From: UBA6107 sp964459385
Lineage (GTDB): Bacteria > Chloroflexota > Anaerolineae > Anaerolineales > Anaerolineaceae
DNA length: 64,000 bases
Assembly (NCBI GenBank): GCA_964459385.1
Contig: CAYWLG010000013.1
Coordinates: forward strand, 11,740-75,739
Direction: 5' to 3'
In this document: positions 15,538 to 22,654 of the stretch, one piece after another
How the letters are laid out: every line of letters starts with the position of its first letter
Position numbering within the stretch: position 1 is the stretch's first letter
The notes under the pieces: model-generated
What the model was told of the DNA's origin: nothing
The model's database searches: none
Seen by the model: the letters and a program-made list of their open reading frames with translations, nothing else
Program-made: the position numbers and the translations under genes

Positions 15538-15915
15538 ATGTCCATTCAGGTGACGTTTGATGAAAAGGACCAGATCGTCGCAGCCAGTCTGGGCGGGGAA
15601 TTCAATTGGCCGTCCATTGAAAAATGGGCGCCCCAAATCGCCGCTTGTATCATAGAAAATGACTGCCACAAAGTGCTGCTGGATATGCGCGAAGTGAAAT
15701 TGAATCTCTCTACCGTTTCGATCTACCTCACGCCCAAAAAATTAAGCGATGAACTCGAAAAATTCGGCATCGATATCCGCCGCCTGCGCCGGGCTATTTT
15801 GGTAAAAGGGCCAAATAAAGACTTTCGTTTTATAGAAAACGTGAGCCTGAACCAATTTCAAATGCTGCGTTTGTTTTCAAATGAGCAAAAAGCCAGGGAA
15901 TGGTTGAAAGAATGA
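15538..15915 (+). CDS. SpoIIAA-like (STAS-type) small protein, copy 2
   Basis: 125 residues, the same length as copy 1. It shares GGEFNWP, VSIYLTP, IDIRRLRRAI, FRFIENVSLNQ and the ending AREWLKE. It is a tandem duplicate, 102 bases downstream with its own GAGGG ribosome site. Identity is clearly below that of a recent duplication, so the pair is old. The two proteins may form a heterodimer or differ in partner; nothing in the sequence decides between these. Confidence 0.75.
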   Translation: MSIQVTFDEKDQIVAASLGGEFNWPSIEKWAPQIAACIIENDCHKVLLDMREVKLNLSTVSIYLTPKKLSDELEKFGIDIRRLRRAILVKGPNKDFRFIENVSLNQFQMLRLFSNEQKAREWLKE

Positions 15916-15921
15916 CCCCCC

Positions 15922-16476
15922 TCAGTCCGCGGCCAGCGGACGACGCACGGCAAAACCCAAAACAAGCTTGACCATAAACAGCGGTGCAAAGGCATAGAGC
16001 ACCGGGCTCCCCTGCGGGAAGAAAAACGAAAGCAGGCAGCCCACGACCACCAGCAGTGCAGCCAGATTTTGCTGCAACTCACCGTCTTTGAGCGCGTTGA
16101 CGGCAAAGGTCGCGGCCAGGGTATAAACCATCACAAAAAGGAAGAAGGGCCAGTCCGCCGGGAAGAGAGCCATGAGCACGGCCGGATGAAAAACGTGCAG
16201 CGCAATGAAGGGCAGACGCAGCTTGGCGTGCTCTTGATAGTAGCGGCTGGTAGAGGCCGAAAGGTTGGCCGTCACCCCGCCGCCCACATCCATAAAGATC
16301 AGAGAAGCGAGAGCCACCCGCCAGACGGCCGTCCCAGCCTGGATAAGCTGCCAGGCCACCAGCCCACCACTGAGCAGTGCCGTCAGGTAGACCAGCGGCA
16401 GCGTAGAAAGACGCGTGCATTCTCCGTGTAGCTCGTGCAGGAATTTTGGAACGGCGATTTCATCAGTAAGTTTCAT
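15922..16476 (-). CDS. Integral membrane protein of unknown family
   Basis: 184 residues from ATG 16476 (MKLTDEIAVPKFLHELHG), or 203 if ATG 16533 is used; neither has a strong ribosome site. Five or so membrane segments are apparent (LVYLTALLSGGLVAW, RVALASLIFMDVGGGV, LPFIALHVFHPAVLMALF, PFFLFVMVYTLAATFAV, LAALLVVVGCLLSFFF). Conserved-looking polar positions include the ELHGE segment and LHVFHP. I do not recognise the family. It converges with the second SpoIIAA-like gene, with only six bases between their stops. Confidence 0.65.
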   Translation of the reverse strand: MKLTDEIAVPKFLHELHGECTRLSTLPLVYLTALLSGGLVAWQLIQAGTAVWRVALASLIFMDVGGGVTANLSASTSRYYQEHAKLRLPFIALHVFHPAVLMALFPADWPFFLFVMVYTLAATFAVNALKDGELQQNLAALLVVVGCLLSFFFPQGSPVLYAFAPLFMVKLVLGFAVRRPLAAD

Positions 16477-16684
16477 GGGATTATTATGGCATAAAGCAGG
16501 AAAATGACTTTGAATAGTTTTAAGGAAGCTCATTATTCATCTATTGATTTAATAGATGCGCTGCCGACTATCAGTTCACGGAATGCCAACACCGACTATA
16601 AATCAAGTCTCTTTCAAGATCTGATTCTAAAATATGAAACTGAACGTTAATATCTTGGGCTTTTTGGAGCTTAAAACCCACTTC

Positions 16685-16870
16685 TCAATCACGGCGGCGT
16701 CGCTTTCGCGGTAGTGAAAAAACAACAAGCATAACTATCACAAGAGGCCCATATAAAAGCCAATATACTTGAAATACTTGCCCCATAATTGTGGGATAGA
16801 GTAAATAAACCACAACACCAAGCGCTACTAAAATCAATAAATTCCTAAGCAAATTTTTCAAAAATTGCAT
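16685..16870 (-). CDS. Small two-helix membrane protein
   Basis: 61 residues from ATG 16870; AGAGGTGGG just upstream supports this start over GTG 16873. Two membrane helices (LLILVALGVVVYLLYP and WLLYGPLVIVMLVVFSL) are followed by the strongly basic tail PRKRRRRD, which would be cytoplasmic. No family is recognised. It is a single gene in an AT-rich gap. Confidence 0.6.
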   Translation of the reverse strand: MQFLKNLLRNLLILVALGVVVYLLYPTIMGQVFQVYWLLYGPLVIVMLVVFSLPRKRRRRD

Positions 16871-16990
16871 CACCCACCTCTTAAATGTTTTGATTATTAT
16901 AACGAATTAACAAAATGCCATGTTGGGAATTCAACACGGCATTTTACGAATTACCTCTCGAAAAGGTTGGGGGGGTGTTTTAGAAAACCT

Positions 16991-18301
16991 TTACCCTTCT
17001 TCGTATTTCAGCGCAGCAACGGGCTCCGGCGCGGACGCAGCCAGGGCCGCTTTGGCGCTGCCGTAGAGCACCGAGGCGAAGCCGATGCCGGCCGCGGCCA
17101 CCAGTTCGGGGGCGACGGTGATATACCAATCCAGCCAGATGAAGCCGGTGAACTGGTAATTGAGCGTCATGAACACCCCCACACCCAGGCTCATGGCCGC
17201 CTGCAGGCCAACGCAGATCAGCAGGGTGATGAGGCTGGCCCTGCGCTGCGCCTTCGGGGCGGCAGAACGCACCACCCACACCGGCGCGGCGAAGGCGATC
17301 AGGAAGCGATAGACCAGCACGGTGATGCTGATGAGCAGCAGATAGCCGTTCACAACCGCATCGGGCAGAGTGTTCCAAACATTGGCGAAACGCCCATAGA
17401 GCACGGCAGGCAGCAAGTACCCCATCATCAGCAGCATGGTCAGCCTGCCGTGACGTTCGGCAAAAAAGGCACCGAATAAGATCAACAGCAGCAGGCCGAC
17501 GCTCTGATAAAGGATGCCAGGGCCGATATCGTAAAAGAAACGCCAACCCTCCATAGCATAGCCGGTCACCTTCCATTCCCAGTAATTTGCCAGCGGGTAC
17601 GCCGCTGACAGCAAAACGTAAGCAGCCAGCCAGACCCAGGCGCTGCGCGGCAGCTTCCTACGCCGGGCAAGCACGATGAGCAGCATGAGGATCGCAACCA
17701 CCACGATTGCCGCGGCCGCAACGCGCACGATGTCAGAAGTGGGGGTGCCCCACTCGAGCCAGCCGAACCACTGCGGATGGGTGAGGGAGTACTGACCCGA
17801 ATAGGCACGGTAAGCCACCTCCCACAGGGTATTGAAGAGCAGCCCCAGCGGCACCAGCCCCCAGATCGGGAACTTGCGCTGCCAGATCCACACCAGCAGC
17901 ACGGGCAGAATGAAGAAATACCCCGCCCGGCGCGCCATCAGATAGAACCAGTCCTGCCCCGAAAGCTGGCCCAACTGGGCGATGAAAAAGACCAGGCCGG
18001 GCACCAGCACCAGGGCCACACCCTTCCAGGGCAGCGGCTTATTGGGCACTGCCTCAAACAGGCCGGCCGTCAAATGCGGCGAACTGAACTGTTCTTTGAC
18101 GGCGCTGACGCCCAGGTCCCTCAGGGTGCGCAGCCACAGGGCAAAGACGCTCTTGCCGCCTGCCCCTTCGGCTTCGTGCAGTTGATCGCTGAACAACTGC
18201 TGCATCGAGGGGCCATATTCTTCGCGGTGTTCCTGCGGGAACAGGTAGAGCAAACGGGCGTAAACACGCCGCGATAAGGTTAACTTTTTAGTAGATTGCA
18301 T
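16991..18301 (-). CDS. Polytopic membrane protein paired with a PadR regulator
   Basis: 436 residues from ATG 18301, preceded by GAGGGGGAG. The earlier in-frame start overlaps the padR gene and is unlikely. The soluble N-terminus, SRRVYARLLYLFPQEHREEYGPSMQQLFSDQ, resembles the prefix found in membrane proteins encoded next to PadR regulators. About ten membrane segments follow. No ABC, MFS or enzyme motif is visible. The gene lies 13 bases after padR in the same direction, so the regulator probably controls this protein. Confidence 0.75.
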   Translation of the reverse strand: MQSTKKLTLSRRVYARLLYLFPQEHREEYGPSMQQLFSDQLHEAEGAGGKSVFALWLRTLRDLGVSAVKEQFSSPHLTAGLFEAVPNKPLPWKGVALVLVPGLVFFIAQLGQLSGQDWFYLMARRAGYFFILPVLLVWIWQRKFPIWGLVPLGLLFNTLWEVAYRAYSGQYSLTHPQWFGWLEWGTPTSDIVRVAAAAIVVVAILMLLIVLARRRKLPRSAWVWLAAYVLLSAAYPLANYWEWKVTGYAMEGWRFFYDIGPGILYQSVGLLLLILFGAFFAERHGRLTMLLMMGYLLPAVLYGRFANVWNTLPDAVVNGYLLLISITVLVYRFLIAFAAPVWVVRSAAPKAQRRASLITLLICVGLQAAMSLGVGVFMTLNYQFTGFIWLDWYITVAPELVAAAGIGFASVLYGSAKAALAASAPEPVAALKYEEG

Positions 18302-18314
18302 CGCTCCCCCTCGC

Positions 18315-18665
18315 TCACTGGTAGGCCAGAATGTGTTTTTGGCGTGCCACGGCCACAGCCGCAGCCAGGCGCTCGCTCTCAGAGACGGCCACGCGCGCGC
18401 CCAGAGCGGTGAGACGGTAGTAGCGGCGGCGCTCATCGTCCATTTGAGGGTCGGGGCGCTCGTCGGCCTCTTCGATCAGGCCGGAGCCGAGCATGCGTTT
18501 GATGCAGCCGTAGAGCGTGCCCGGGCCCATCTTGAGCTGGCCCTGTGTCTGCGCCTCGACATCTTTCATGATGCCGTAGCCGTGCTTTTCGCCATCGGTC
18601 AGCGCCAGCAGGATGTGGTACACCGCCGGCGTCAGGGGTTGGTAAGAGATCGTTTGATCGTTCAT
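18315..18665 (-). CDS. PadR family transcriptional regulator
   Basis: 116 residues. The winged-helix region reads LTPAVYHILLALTDGEKHGYGIMKDVEAQ, then GPGTLYGCIKRMLGSGLIEEADER and RRYYRLTALGARVAVSE, the PadR signature of GTLY and YYRLT. A short C-terminal helix serves for dimerisation. ATG 18665 with GAGGTG upstream is preferred to GTG 18671. PadR proteins usually repress their own operon and are released by phenolic or antibiotic-like ligands. The two 15-base repeats just upstream are a likely operator. Confidence 0.9.
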   Translation of the reverse strand: MNDQTISYQPLTPAVYHILLALTDGEKHGYGIMKDVEAQTQGQLKMGPGTLYGCIKRMLGSGLIEEADERPDPQMDDERRRYYRLTALGARVAVSESERLAAAVAVARQKHILAYQ

Positions 18666-18683
18666 TGTCACCTCGCATTTTTA

Positions 18684-18713
18684 ATCCGTTGCGGATATAT
18701 CCGTTACAGATAT
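18684..18713 (-). promoter_or_regulatory. Probable PadR operator: two 15-bp direct repeats
   Basis: ATCCGTTGCGGATAT (18684-18698) is followed immediately by ATCCGTTACAGATAT (18699-18713), and GGATATATCC forms a palindrome at the junction. It lies 18 bases upstream of padR. The gap 18672-19075 otherwise holds only a terminator and no gene that I can support. Confidence 0.6.
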
Positions 18714-18961
18714 ATTAGCGCGATTGAGGAGGTGTGTCAAGAGGGGAGTGGGGATATAAGAGAACATTCAATTATTTTGAGAAATGATCGGGGAGATTTT
18801 AGAGTTAGTACAATGGCGCCACTACAAGAATAAAGGGTTAGTTTTATTGAACCCTGGGCAGTCTTGACGAAAAAGAACAAACCAACACGATGGTTCCAGA
18901 AATAAAAAGTGACTTTTGCATGAATTCAAATTTTTGTCCAGATAATTCATAATGCAGATAA

Positions 18962-18988
18962 AAAAAGCGCCTAAATAAGGCGCTTTTT
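18962..18988. terminator. Bidirectional terminator
   Basis: AAAAAGCGCC (18962-18971) pairs perfectly with GGCGCTTTTT (18979-18988) around TAAATAA. It is downstream of the small-protein gene at 19076. Confidence 0.8.
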
Positions 18989-19075
18989 GAAGAGATTATA
19001 GCGATTGACTTTCCCTAACAACTAGGTCATTCAATCAAAATTTATGATCAAGCACGACAAAACACATATCGGCCA

Positions 19076-19246
19076 TTATTTATATTCGACTCGTAAGATT
19101 TGCTTTTTTCCTTTCTCTGTAACCACAAAGATATTTGTGGTCTTATTCAATTTCTTGAAAGATTCAAAGAAAATAGTTAATACTAGTTGTAGGTAGGAAC
19201 CAAGTGTGCTCATTTTATTGTTTGATCTTTTTTTAGCTGAAACCAT
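19076..19246 (-). CDS. Small orphan protein, paralog of the gene at 19721
   Basis: 56 residues from ATG 19246, which has AGGAGG upstream; the in-frame ATG at 19303 has none. The sequence MVSAKKRSNNKMSTLGSYLQ leads into a helix and ends in KTTNIFVVTEKGKKQILRVEYK. It aligns without gaps over its C-terminal part with the 57-residue protein at 19721-19894 (shared ES, KTT, V-x-T, G-x-K, VE and K). It has no membrane segment. It is the last gene of a three-gene minus-strand cluster with a two-helix membrane protein in the middle. The family is unknown. Confidence 0.55.
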   Translation of the reverse strand: MVSAKKRSNNKMSTLGSYLQLVLTIFFESFKKLNKTTNIFVVTEKGKKQILRVEYK

Positions 19247-19447
19247 TTGAGCCTCCTGTCTAGCATCAGACAAATATGCTATGGACATGAAATTGCTCTT
19301 CATAATTAAACATATGATACAACAGAAAAATTAGAAAGTATTAAACCTTTCGTATTTGTAAGTCCACAAAGTGGGGGATTACTATCACTCCATATTTATT
19401 TGCCGACCTAGGAAGTAATTATGTAAGAATAATGTTGCCGTATCAAA

Positions 19448-19681
19448 TTACAGAGTCTGCCCACCCAGCAGGCCAACAATGGCCCCTATTCCTGTAATAA
19501 AAGAGGTTTTTAACAAGTCAATTACATCTGTCATACGGCTGGCAGGGTCATCAATTGGGAAACAAATACTAAGAACTATGTCCCCAATGATAAATAAAAC
19601 TGTCAAGACAACAACTGTAAAAAAAACCGCTTTGAACCTTGGGGATAAAGTTGCTGCTGGTTGTTCTTGTGATGGTGGCAT
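19448..19681 (-). CDS. Two-helix membrane protein in a small-gene cluster
   Basis: 77 residues. A short polar N-terminus precedes a long membrane helix (AVFFTVVVLTVLFIIGDIVL) and a second at the C-terminus (FITGIGAIVGLLGGQTL), separated by an acidic loop with DDPASRMTDVIDLLK. AAGGGGTC precedes ATG 19681. The glycine-rich closing helix resembles many unclassified membrane proteins found beside small signalling proteins. It lies between two paralogous small proteins in the same direction. The function is unknown. Confidence 0.6.
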   Translation of the reverse strand: MPPSQEQPAATLSPRFKAVFFTVVVLTVLFIIGDIVLSICFPIDDPASRMTDVIDLLKTSFITGIGAIVGLLGGQTL

Positions 19682-19720
19682 TTTGACCCCTTAGCATAAA
19701 AAGATGAAATAATTTACATA

Positions 19721-19894
19721 TTATTTCTTAATTTCAACGTGGATGACTTTGATCCCTTGATCATTCGTTCTAACAGATACACTTGTCGTCTTCTTAAAAT
19801 TCCTCATTGATTCCCAAGCAACTGTAGCTAAGAGTTTTGGAAAAGAGTACTCTATATCATTAACATTATTTTTAGTAGACCTCTGCGGCGCCAT
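19721..19894 (-). CDS. Small orphan protein (57 aa), paralog of the gene at 19076
   Basis: 58 codons from ATG 19894 to TAA 19721-19723, with GAAAGGTGGG upstream. The product begins MAPQRSTKNNVNDIEYSFPK and ends in KTTSVSVRTNDQGIKVIHVE followed by IKK. The pattern ES, KTT, V-x-T, G-x-K, I-x-VE and K is shared with the protein at 19076-19246, so the two are paralogs. It is the promoter-proximal gene of the three-gene cluster, 39 bases upstream of the membrane protein. No function can be assigned. Confidence 0.55.
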   Translation of the reverse strand: MAPQRSTKNNVNDIEYSFPKLLATVAWESMRNFKKTTSVSVRTNDQGIKVIHVEIKK

Positions 19895-20050
19895 TTTCAA
19901 TCACCCACCTTTCATTGAAGTTTAGTGAATTATACCTTGTTGTTAGTCAAATTTTACCTAGGGCGATATTTTTGTCAAGTTGAAAAAGGGCAGTATTTCT
20001 ATAACCAAAAGGCCCCCTGAACAAAAGTAATCAGTTTTAGTCATAGGAAA

Positions 20051-20172
20051 TGGTGCCTCCGTGACGCACCGTTTTACGCATTTTTCCCAAATGAGATTAG
20101 CACAACTACGTTTATCCCGACAAAATAATTCTACAATAATCCGCGTTTTGGTGCGTTTTCAACGCACCCTAC
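20051..20172. repeat. REP-like repeat, long form, copy G
   Basis: Two hairpins are set further apart than in the short form: GGTGCCTCCGTGACGCACC at the left and GGTGCGTTTTCAACGCACC with CTAC at the right. They are separated by about 80 bases containing CGTTTATCCCGACAAAATAA. The spacer is shared with copy H. It lies 21 bases past the stop of the gene at 20194. Confidence 0.85.
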
Positions 20173-20193
20173 TGTTTGGGAGCTTATTTTGTT

Positions 20194-20550
20194 TTACTCC
20201 ACGGGAACATTAAATGTGAAAGTGTAATTGGTCATTAACTCCTCTGGAAACGGCGTTACATTTGACTCGTCATAACCAGAAGGTCCACACGGCCCAATAG
20301 TCCAATCTAGCACTATGTGTAAGGTCTTGTAGGTGTTTCCACTCAGAGCATAAACGTAAGTGACCTCGTTTGGGTCTTTATGGTTATTCGAGTATGACAC
20401 AAACGTTTTCCCTACACCTTCCTCTGTGACGATATTTGGTTTACAAACAATATTACTGAAAGCGTCGGGATTATAAAAGAGATCAATCCCTGTGATAGAC
20501 AGGATTAATTGCAGCTCATCTTTGGTGGCTGACGCGTTAACAAATTCCAA
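20194..20550 (-). pseudogene. Secreted-type protein, probably truncated by repeat H
   Basis: The frame from TTG 20550 gives 118 residues (MEFVNASATKDELQLILSIT...) ending in YTFTFNVPVE, a beta-rich domain of no recognised family. The same frame stays open upstream as TTTVVQNFSPAGEKIKL until it runs into repeat H. There is no ribosome site or signal peptide in front. The likeliest reading is a gene that lost its 5' end when the repeat arrived. Copies G and H enclose it closely on both sides. It could instead be an intact short gene with a TTG start. Confidence 0.5.
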
Positions 20551-20596
20551 CTTTATTTTTTCTCCCGCAGGAGAAAAATTTTGGACGACAGTAGTT

Positions 20597-20723
20597 GTAG
20601 GGTGCGTCCGTGACGCACCATTTTCGCAATTATCCCTAAATAAAATCAGTAAAAAGCACGTTTATCCCGACACAAATAATTCTACATTAATTCGTGTTTT
20701 GGTGCGTTTTCAACGCACCCTAC
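20597..20723. repeat. REP-like repeat, long form, copy H
   Basis: 127 bases. The left hairpin is GTAGGGTGCGTCCGTGACG plus CACC and the right hairpin is GGTGCGTTTTCAACGCACC plus CTAC. The spacer has CACGTTTATCCCGAC and AATAATTCTACA in common with copy G. The outer GTAGGG...CCCTAC ends are the same as in the 63-bp short form. Confidence 0.9.
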
Positions 20724-20730
20724 AATATAT

Positions 20731-20776
20731 GCTGCGGGGCCACTCACATATACGGTTCGGGGGTCCACACGGGACC
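20731..20776. repeat. Partial copy of the tRNA-Asn-neighbour repeat
   Basis: GCTGCGGGGCCACTCACATA, then TACGGTTCGGGGG, matches 21840-21872 (GCTGCAGCCCCACTCACAAA, then AACCGTTCGGGGG). It directly abuts REP copy H. The gap 20551-20908 otherwise holds repeat H and one terminator. Confidence 0.6.
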
Positions 20777-20810
20777 AAGAAATCGTTGAGATATTCTCTG
20801 CCTGTGAAAT

Positions 20811-20842
20811 AAAAAAGCCAGAGCTTTTTCAGGGCTCTGGCT
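20811..20842 (-). terminator. Terminator of the 20909 gene
   Basis: On the minus strand AGCCAGAGC pairs with GCTCTGGCT and is followed by TTTTTT (20811-20816 on the plus strand read as A). It lies 66 bases after the stop of the secreted-protein gene. Confidence 0.8.
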
Positions 20843-20908
20843 CCAAATCGTTCTGAATCTTCAACTTCTCAGAATCAGCGAAAGAGGAGATCCTCCTGTT
20901 GTAAAAGA

Positions 20909-21709
20909 TTAACCATCCCAGCCAGTAGAACTGTCGTAGTGAAGAATGAATGTGCAGGTTGGATATTGAACATAAAGGGTGGCCGATTCAATTGTTTCGG
21001 TATCCACAATTACGGTTATAAAATCAGAGTAATGTGACCCAAAGATGCCGTGTTCAATGGACCCTTCCATTAACCCAGTTAATGCACCTTCGGGTTCAAA
21101 ACTTAAAACTTTGTAATACACGATCGTGCCTTCGGCAGGGATCGAATCACCAATTAGATCTGCGCTCAAAACGGTGTCTGAATCATGGTGATAAAAATAT
21201 GGTGTTGCGGTGAAAGGGCATTTAGGCATTTTGGGCAGCAGGGAAGGATCAACCACATACTTGATGAATGCATAAGTGCCTGAACCAGTGATCGTTGCAC
21301 AGGCGGTTGCCAGGGTGCCCTCTTCTGGCATTGTGATCGTAGTATCCAACTGGTTCCATTTTTCGCCAGTCCATTCTGCCACTTTTCCACCCCAGCCCTG
21401 TTCAACTTCAACGGTCTTAATGAAAGAGCATACGGTCGCCTTGCCGTAGTCCATGCCCGAAACAATTACACCGTTTCCACCAAACTGCGCTTCACCCGTT
21501 GGGAACCCAACAGGAATCTTCATTTCTCCAAGGGTGGTGGTGCCGGGCAGAACTTCTACAGAGACTAATTTGGTGGTGAAGGTGGTATCACCCGAAACCG
21601 GGGTGACCGTGGGTGTGTCTGCGGAATCGGCCATGACAGTTGACAGTGAGGCAAATAACAATGTTAAAACAAGAAAAGAACTGAACAACAATTTAACACT
21701 TGTCTTCAT
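20909..21709 (-). CDS. Secreted protein of unknown function
   Basis: 266 residues. A clear signal peptide, MKTSVKLLFSSFLVLTLLFA, with a cleavage-type VMADSA, begins it. The mature part is beta-rich and holds Cys pairs (TVCSFIK, ATACATI, KCPFT, TCTFILHY) that could form disulfides, plus acidic and aromatic stretches. No domain is recognised. An upstream GGTCAGTT gives a modest ribosome site before ATG 21709. Its terminator lies just downstream. It is an orphan in the repeat-rich accessory stretch. Confidence 0.7.
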   Translation of the reverse strand: MKTSVKLLFSSFLVLTLLFASLSTVMADSADTPTVTPVSGDTTFTTKLVSVEVLPGTTTLGEMKIPVGFPTGEAQFGGNGVIVSGMDYGKATVCSFIKTVEVEQGWGGKVAEWTGEKWNQLDTTITMPEEGTLATACATITGSGTYAFIKYVVDPSLLPKMPKCPFTATPYFYHHDSDTVLSADLIGDSIPAEGTIVYYKVLSFEPEGALTGLMEGSIEHGIFGSHYSDFITVIVDTETIESATLYVQYPTCTFILHYDSSTGWDG

Positions 21710-21815
21710 AACTGACCTCCCGAATTAATTTATGAATGTGATTAATAAGAGTATATATCTTTATTTGTAATTAGCAAGCATCGAGCGAGCTGAATGTTTT
21801 TTTATTGGGAGTAAA

Positions 21816-21958
21816 TGGCTCCTCTGCCCCTTATGCTCCGCTGCAGCCCCACTCACAAAAACCGTTCGGGGGCACATAATTCGTGGGCCGACTCGGAGCA
21901 AACCAGTGGCTCCTCTGCCCCCTACGCTTCGCTGCGGGGCCGACTCGGAGCAAAGAGA
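21816..21958. repeat. Tandem repeats beginning with the tRNA-Asn 3'-end complement
   Basis: TGGCTCCTCTGCCCC occurs at 21816-21830 and 21907-21921, each followed by related GC-rich text (GCTCCGCTGCAGCCCC and GCTTCGCTGCGGGGC, then CGACTCGGAGCA). The first nine bases, TGGCTCCTC, are identical to the antisense of the tRNA-Asn 3' end (22006-22014). They are absent from the remaining repeat copy at 20731. The gap 21710-22005 contains only these repeats and the tRNA terminator. Confidence 0.7.
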
Positions 21959-21963
21959 TGTAT

Positions 21964-22006
21964 ATTCAAATAAAAAGAGCCCTTTCAGGGCTCTTTTTAT
22001 TTGAAT
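21964..22006 (-). terminator. Terminator of tRNA-Asn, 20-bp perfect stem
   Basis: The arms 21964-21983 and 21987-22006 are exact complements over 20 bases with a three-base loop. The core is AGAGCCCT/AGGGCTCT with A-rich and T-rich flanks. The stem overlaps the last base of the tRNA CCA end, so termination and 3' processing sites are directly joined. Confidence 0.85.
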
Positions 22007-22081
22007 GGCTCCTCGTCGAAGACTCGAACTTCGAACCTAGCGGTTAACAGCCGCCCGCTCTGCCGATTGAGCTAACGAGGA
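22006..22081 (-). tRNA. tRNA-Asn, anticodon GTT
   Basis: 76 bases on the minus strand with an encoded CCA (22006-22008). The acceptor arms are TCCTCGT and ACGAGGA. The anticodon stem GGCGG/CCGCT-type encloses CTGTTAA, so the anticodon is GTT. The T arm contains GTTCGAGTC. Confidence 0.95.
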
Positions 22082-22092
22082 AGGCGATGCTT

Positions 22093-22120
22093 ATTATAAT
22101 ACATGCTTCACGAGTGTCAA
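22093..22120 (-). promoter_or_regulatory. Promoter of tRNA-Asn
   Basis: On the minus strand TTGACA (22120-22115) and TATAAT (22098-22093) are 16 bases apart. The -10 lies 12 bases before the tRNA 5' end. Confidence 0.85.
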
Positions 22121-22168
22121 GTTGCGAATAAGCAGATGCCCCCTCCTCTTCAAATGCCATGTGGCACT

Positions 22169-22198
22169 GGTAGGGGCAATTCATGAATTGCCCCTACC
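22169..22198. repeat. 30-bp perfect palindrome, GTAGGGGC type
   Basis: GGTAGGGGCAATTCA at 22169-22183 is followed by its exact reverse complement at 22184-22198. The outer GTAGGGG...CCCCTAC recalls the GTAGGGTGCG ends of the REP-like family, but the interior differs. Confidence 0.8.
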
Positions 22199-22232
22199 GA
22201 GGCATGACATGTTTTTGGTCGCATAATGACGT

Positions 22233-22260
22233 GTAGGGGCGTATCGCGATACGCCCCTAC
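22233..22260. repeat. 28-bp perfect palindrome, GTAGGGGC type
   Basis: GTAGGGGCGTATCG at 22233-22246 and its exact reverse complement at 22247-22260. It shares GTAGGGGC/GCCCCTAC with the palindrome at 22169 but has a different core. The gap 22082-22324 contains these two elements, the tRNA promoter and no gene. Confidence 0.8.
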
Positions 22261-22324
22261 CGGTATGGCGTGGCTGTGCCAATGAATGAATTTTATTTCT
22301 TCGGAGGGCGAGAGCGCGGCACGC

Positions 22325-22654
22325 CTAGAGCCCGAAGATCAGGCGGGCCAGGGCCACCAGGGCCATGCCAGTGAGCACGGTGGCGAACATGTTCTTGCTC
22401 TTCCAGGCCACGAAGATGGCCGGGAGGGCCGCCCACAGGTAGAGGTTATGCCAGCTCAGGTTCAGACCGCCTTCGGCGAGCAGCAGGCTGGGCAGTAGCA
22501 GGGCCGCCAGCACCGCCACCGGCACATAGCGCAGCCAGGCCACCACAAAGGGCGGCAGGGTGCGTCCACGCAGGAACCAGGCGGGCAGAAGCCGGGGCAG
22601 ATAGGTGACCAGCGCCATGCCGGCCAGGGTTAGGAAGACGGTTGTTTGGTCCAT
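22325..22654 (-). CDS. azlD: AzlD family branched-chain amino acid export subunit
   Basis: 109 residues with about four membrane segments (LTLAGMALVTYLPRLLPAWFL, AWLRYVPVAVLAALLLPSLL, LYLWAALPAIFVAWKSKN, TVLTGMALVALARLIFG). The TYLPRLLP and RYVPVAVLAALLLP motifs are typical of AzlD. Together with AzlC it forms an exporter for branched-chain amino acids and analogues. GGAG upstream of ATG 22654 and a 25-base overlap with azlC indicate coupled translation. The longer upstream frame is only the azlC shadow. Confidence 0.88.
   Translation of the reverse strand: MDQTTVFLTLAGMALVTYLPRLLPAWFLRGRTLPPFVVAWLRYVPVAVLAALLLPSLLLAEGGLNLSWHNLYLWAALPAIFVAWKSKNMFATVLTGMALVALARLIFGL

Noticed and set aside
10394..20723. 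Integron cassette array with attC sites
   Set aside because: The repeats and one-gene units recall cassettes, but gene directions are mixed, no integron integrase is present and the repeat ends are GTAGGG/CCCTAC rather than GTTRRRY.
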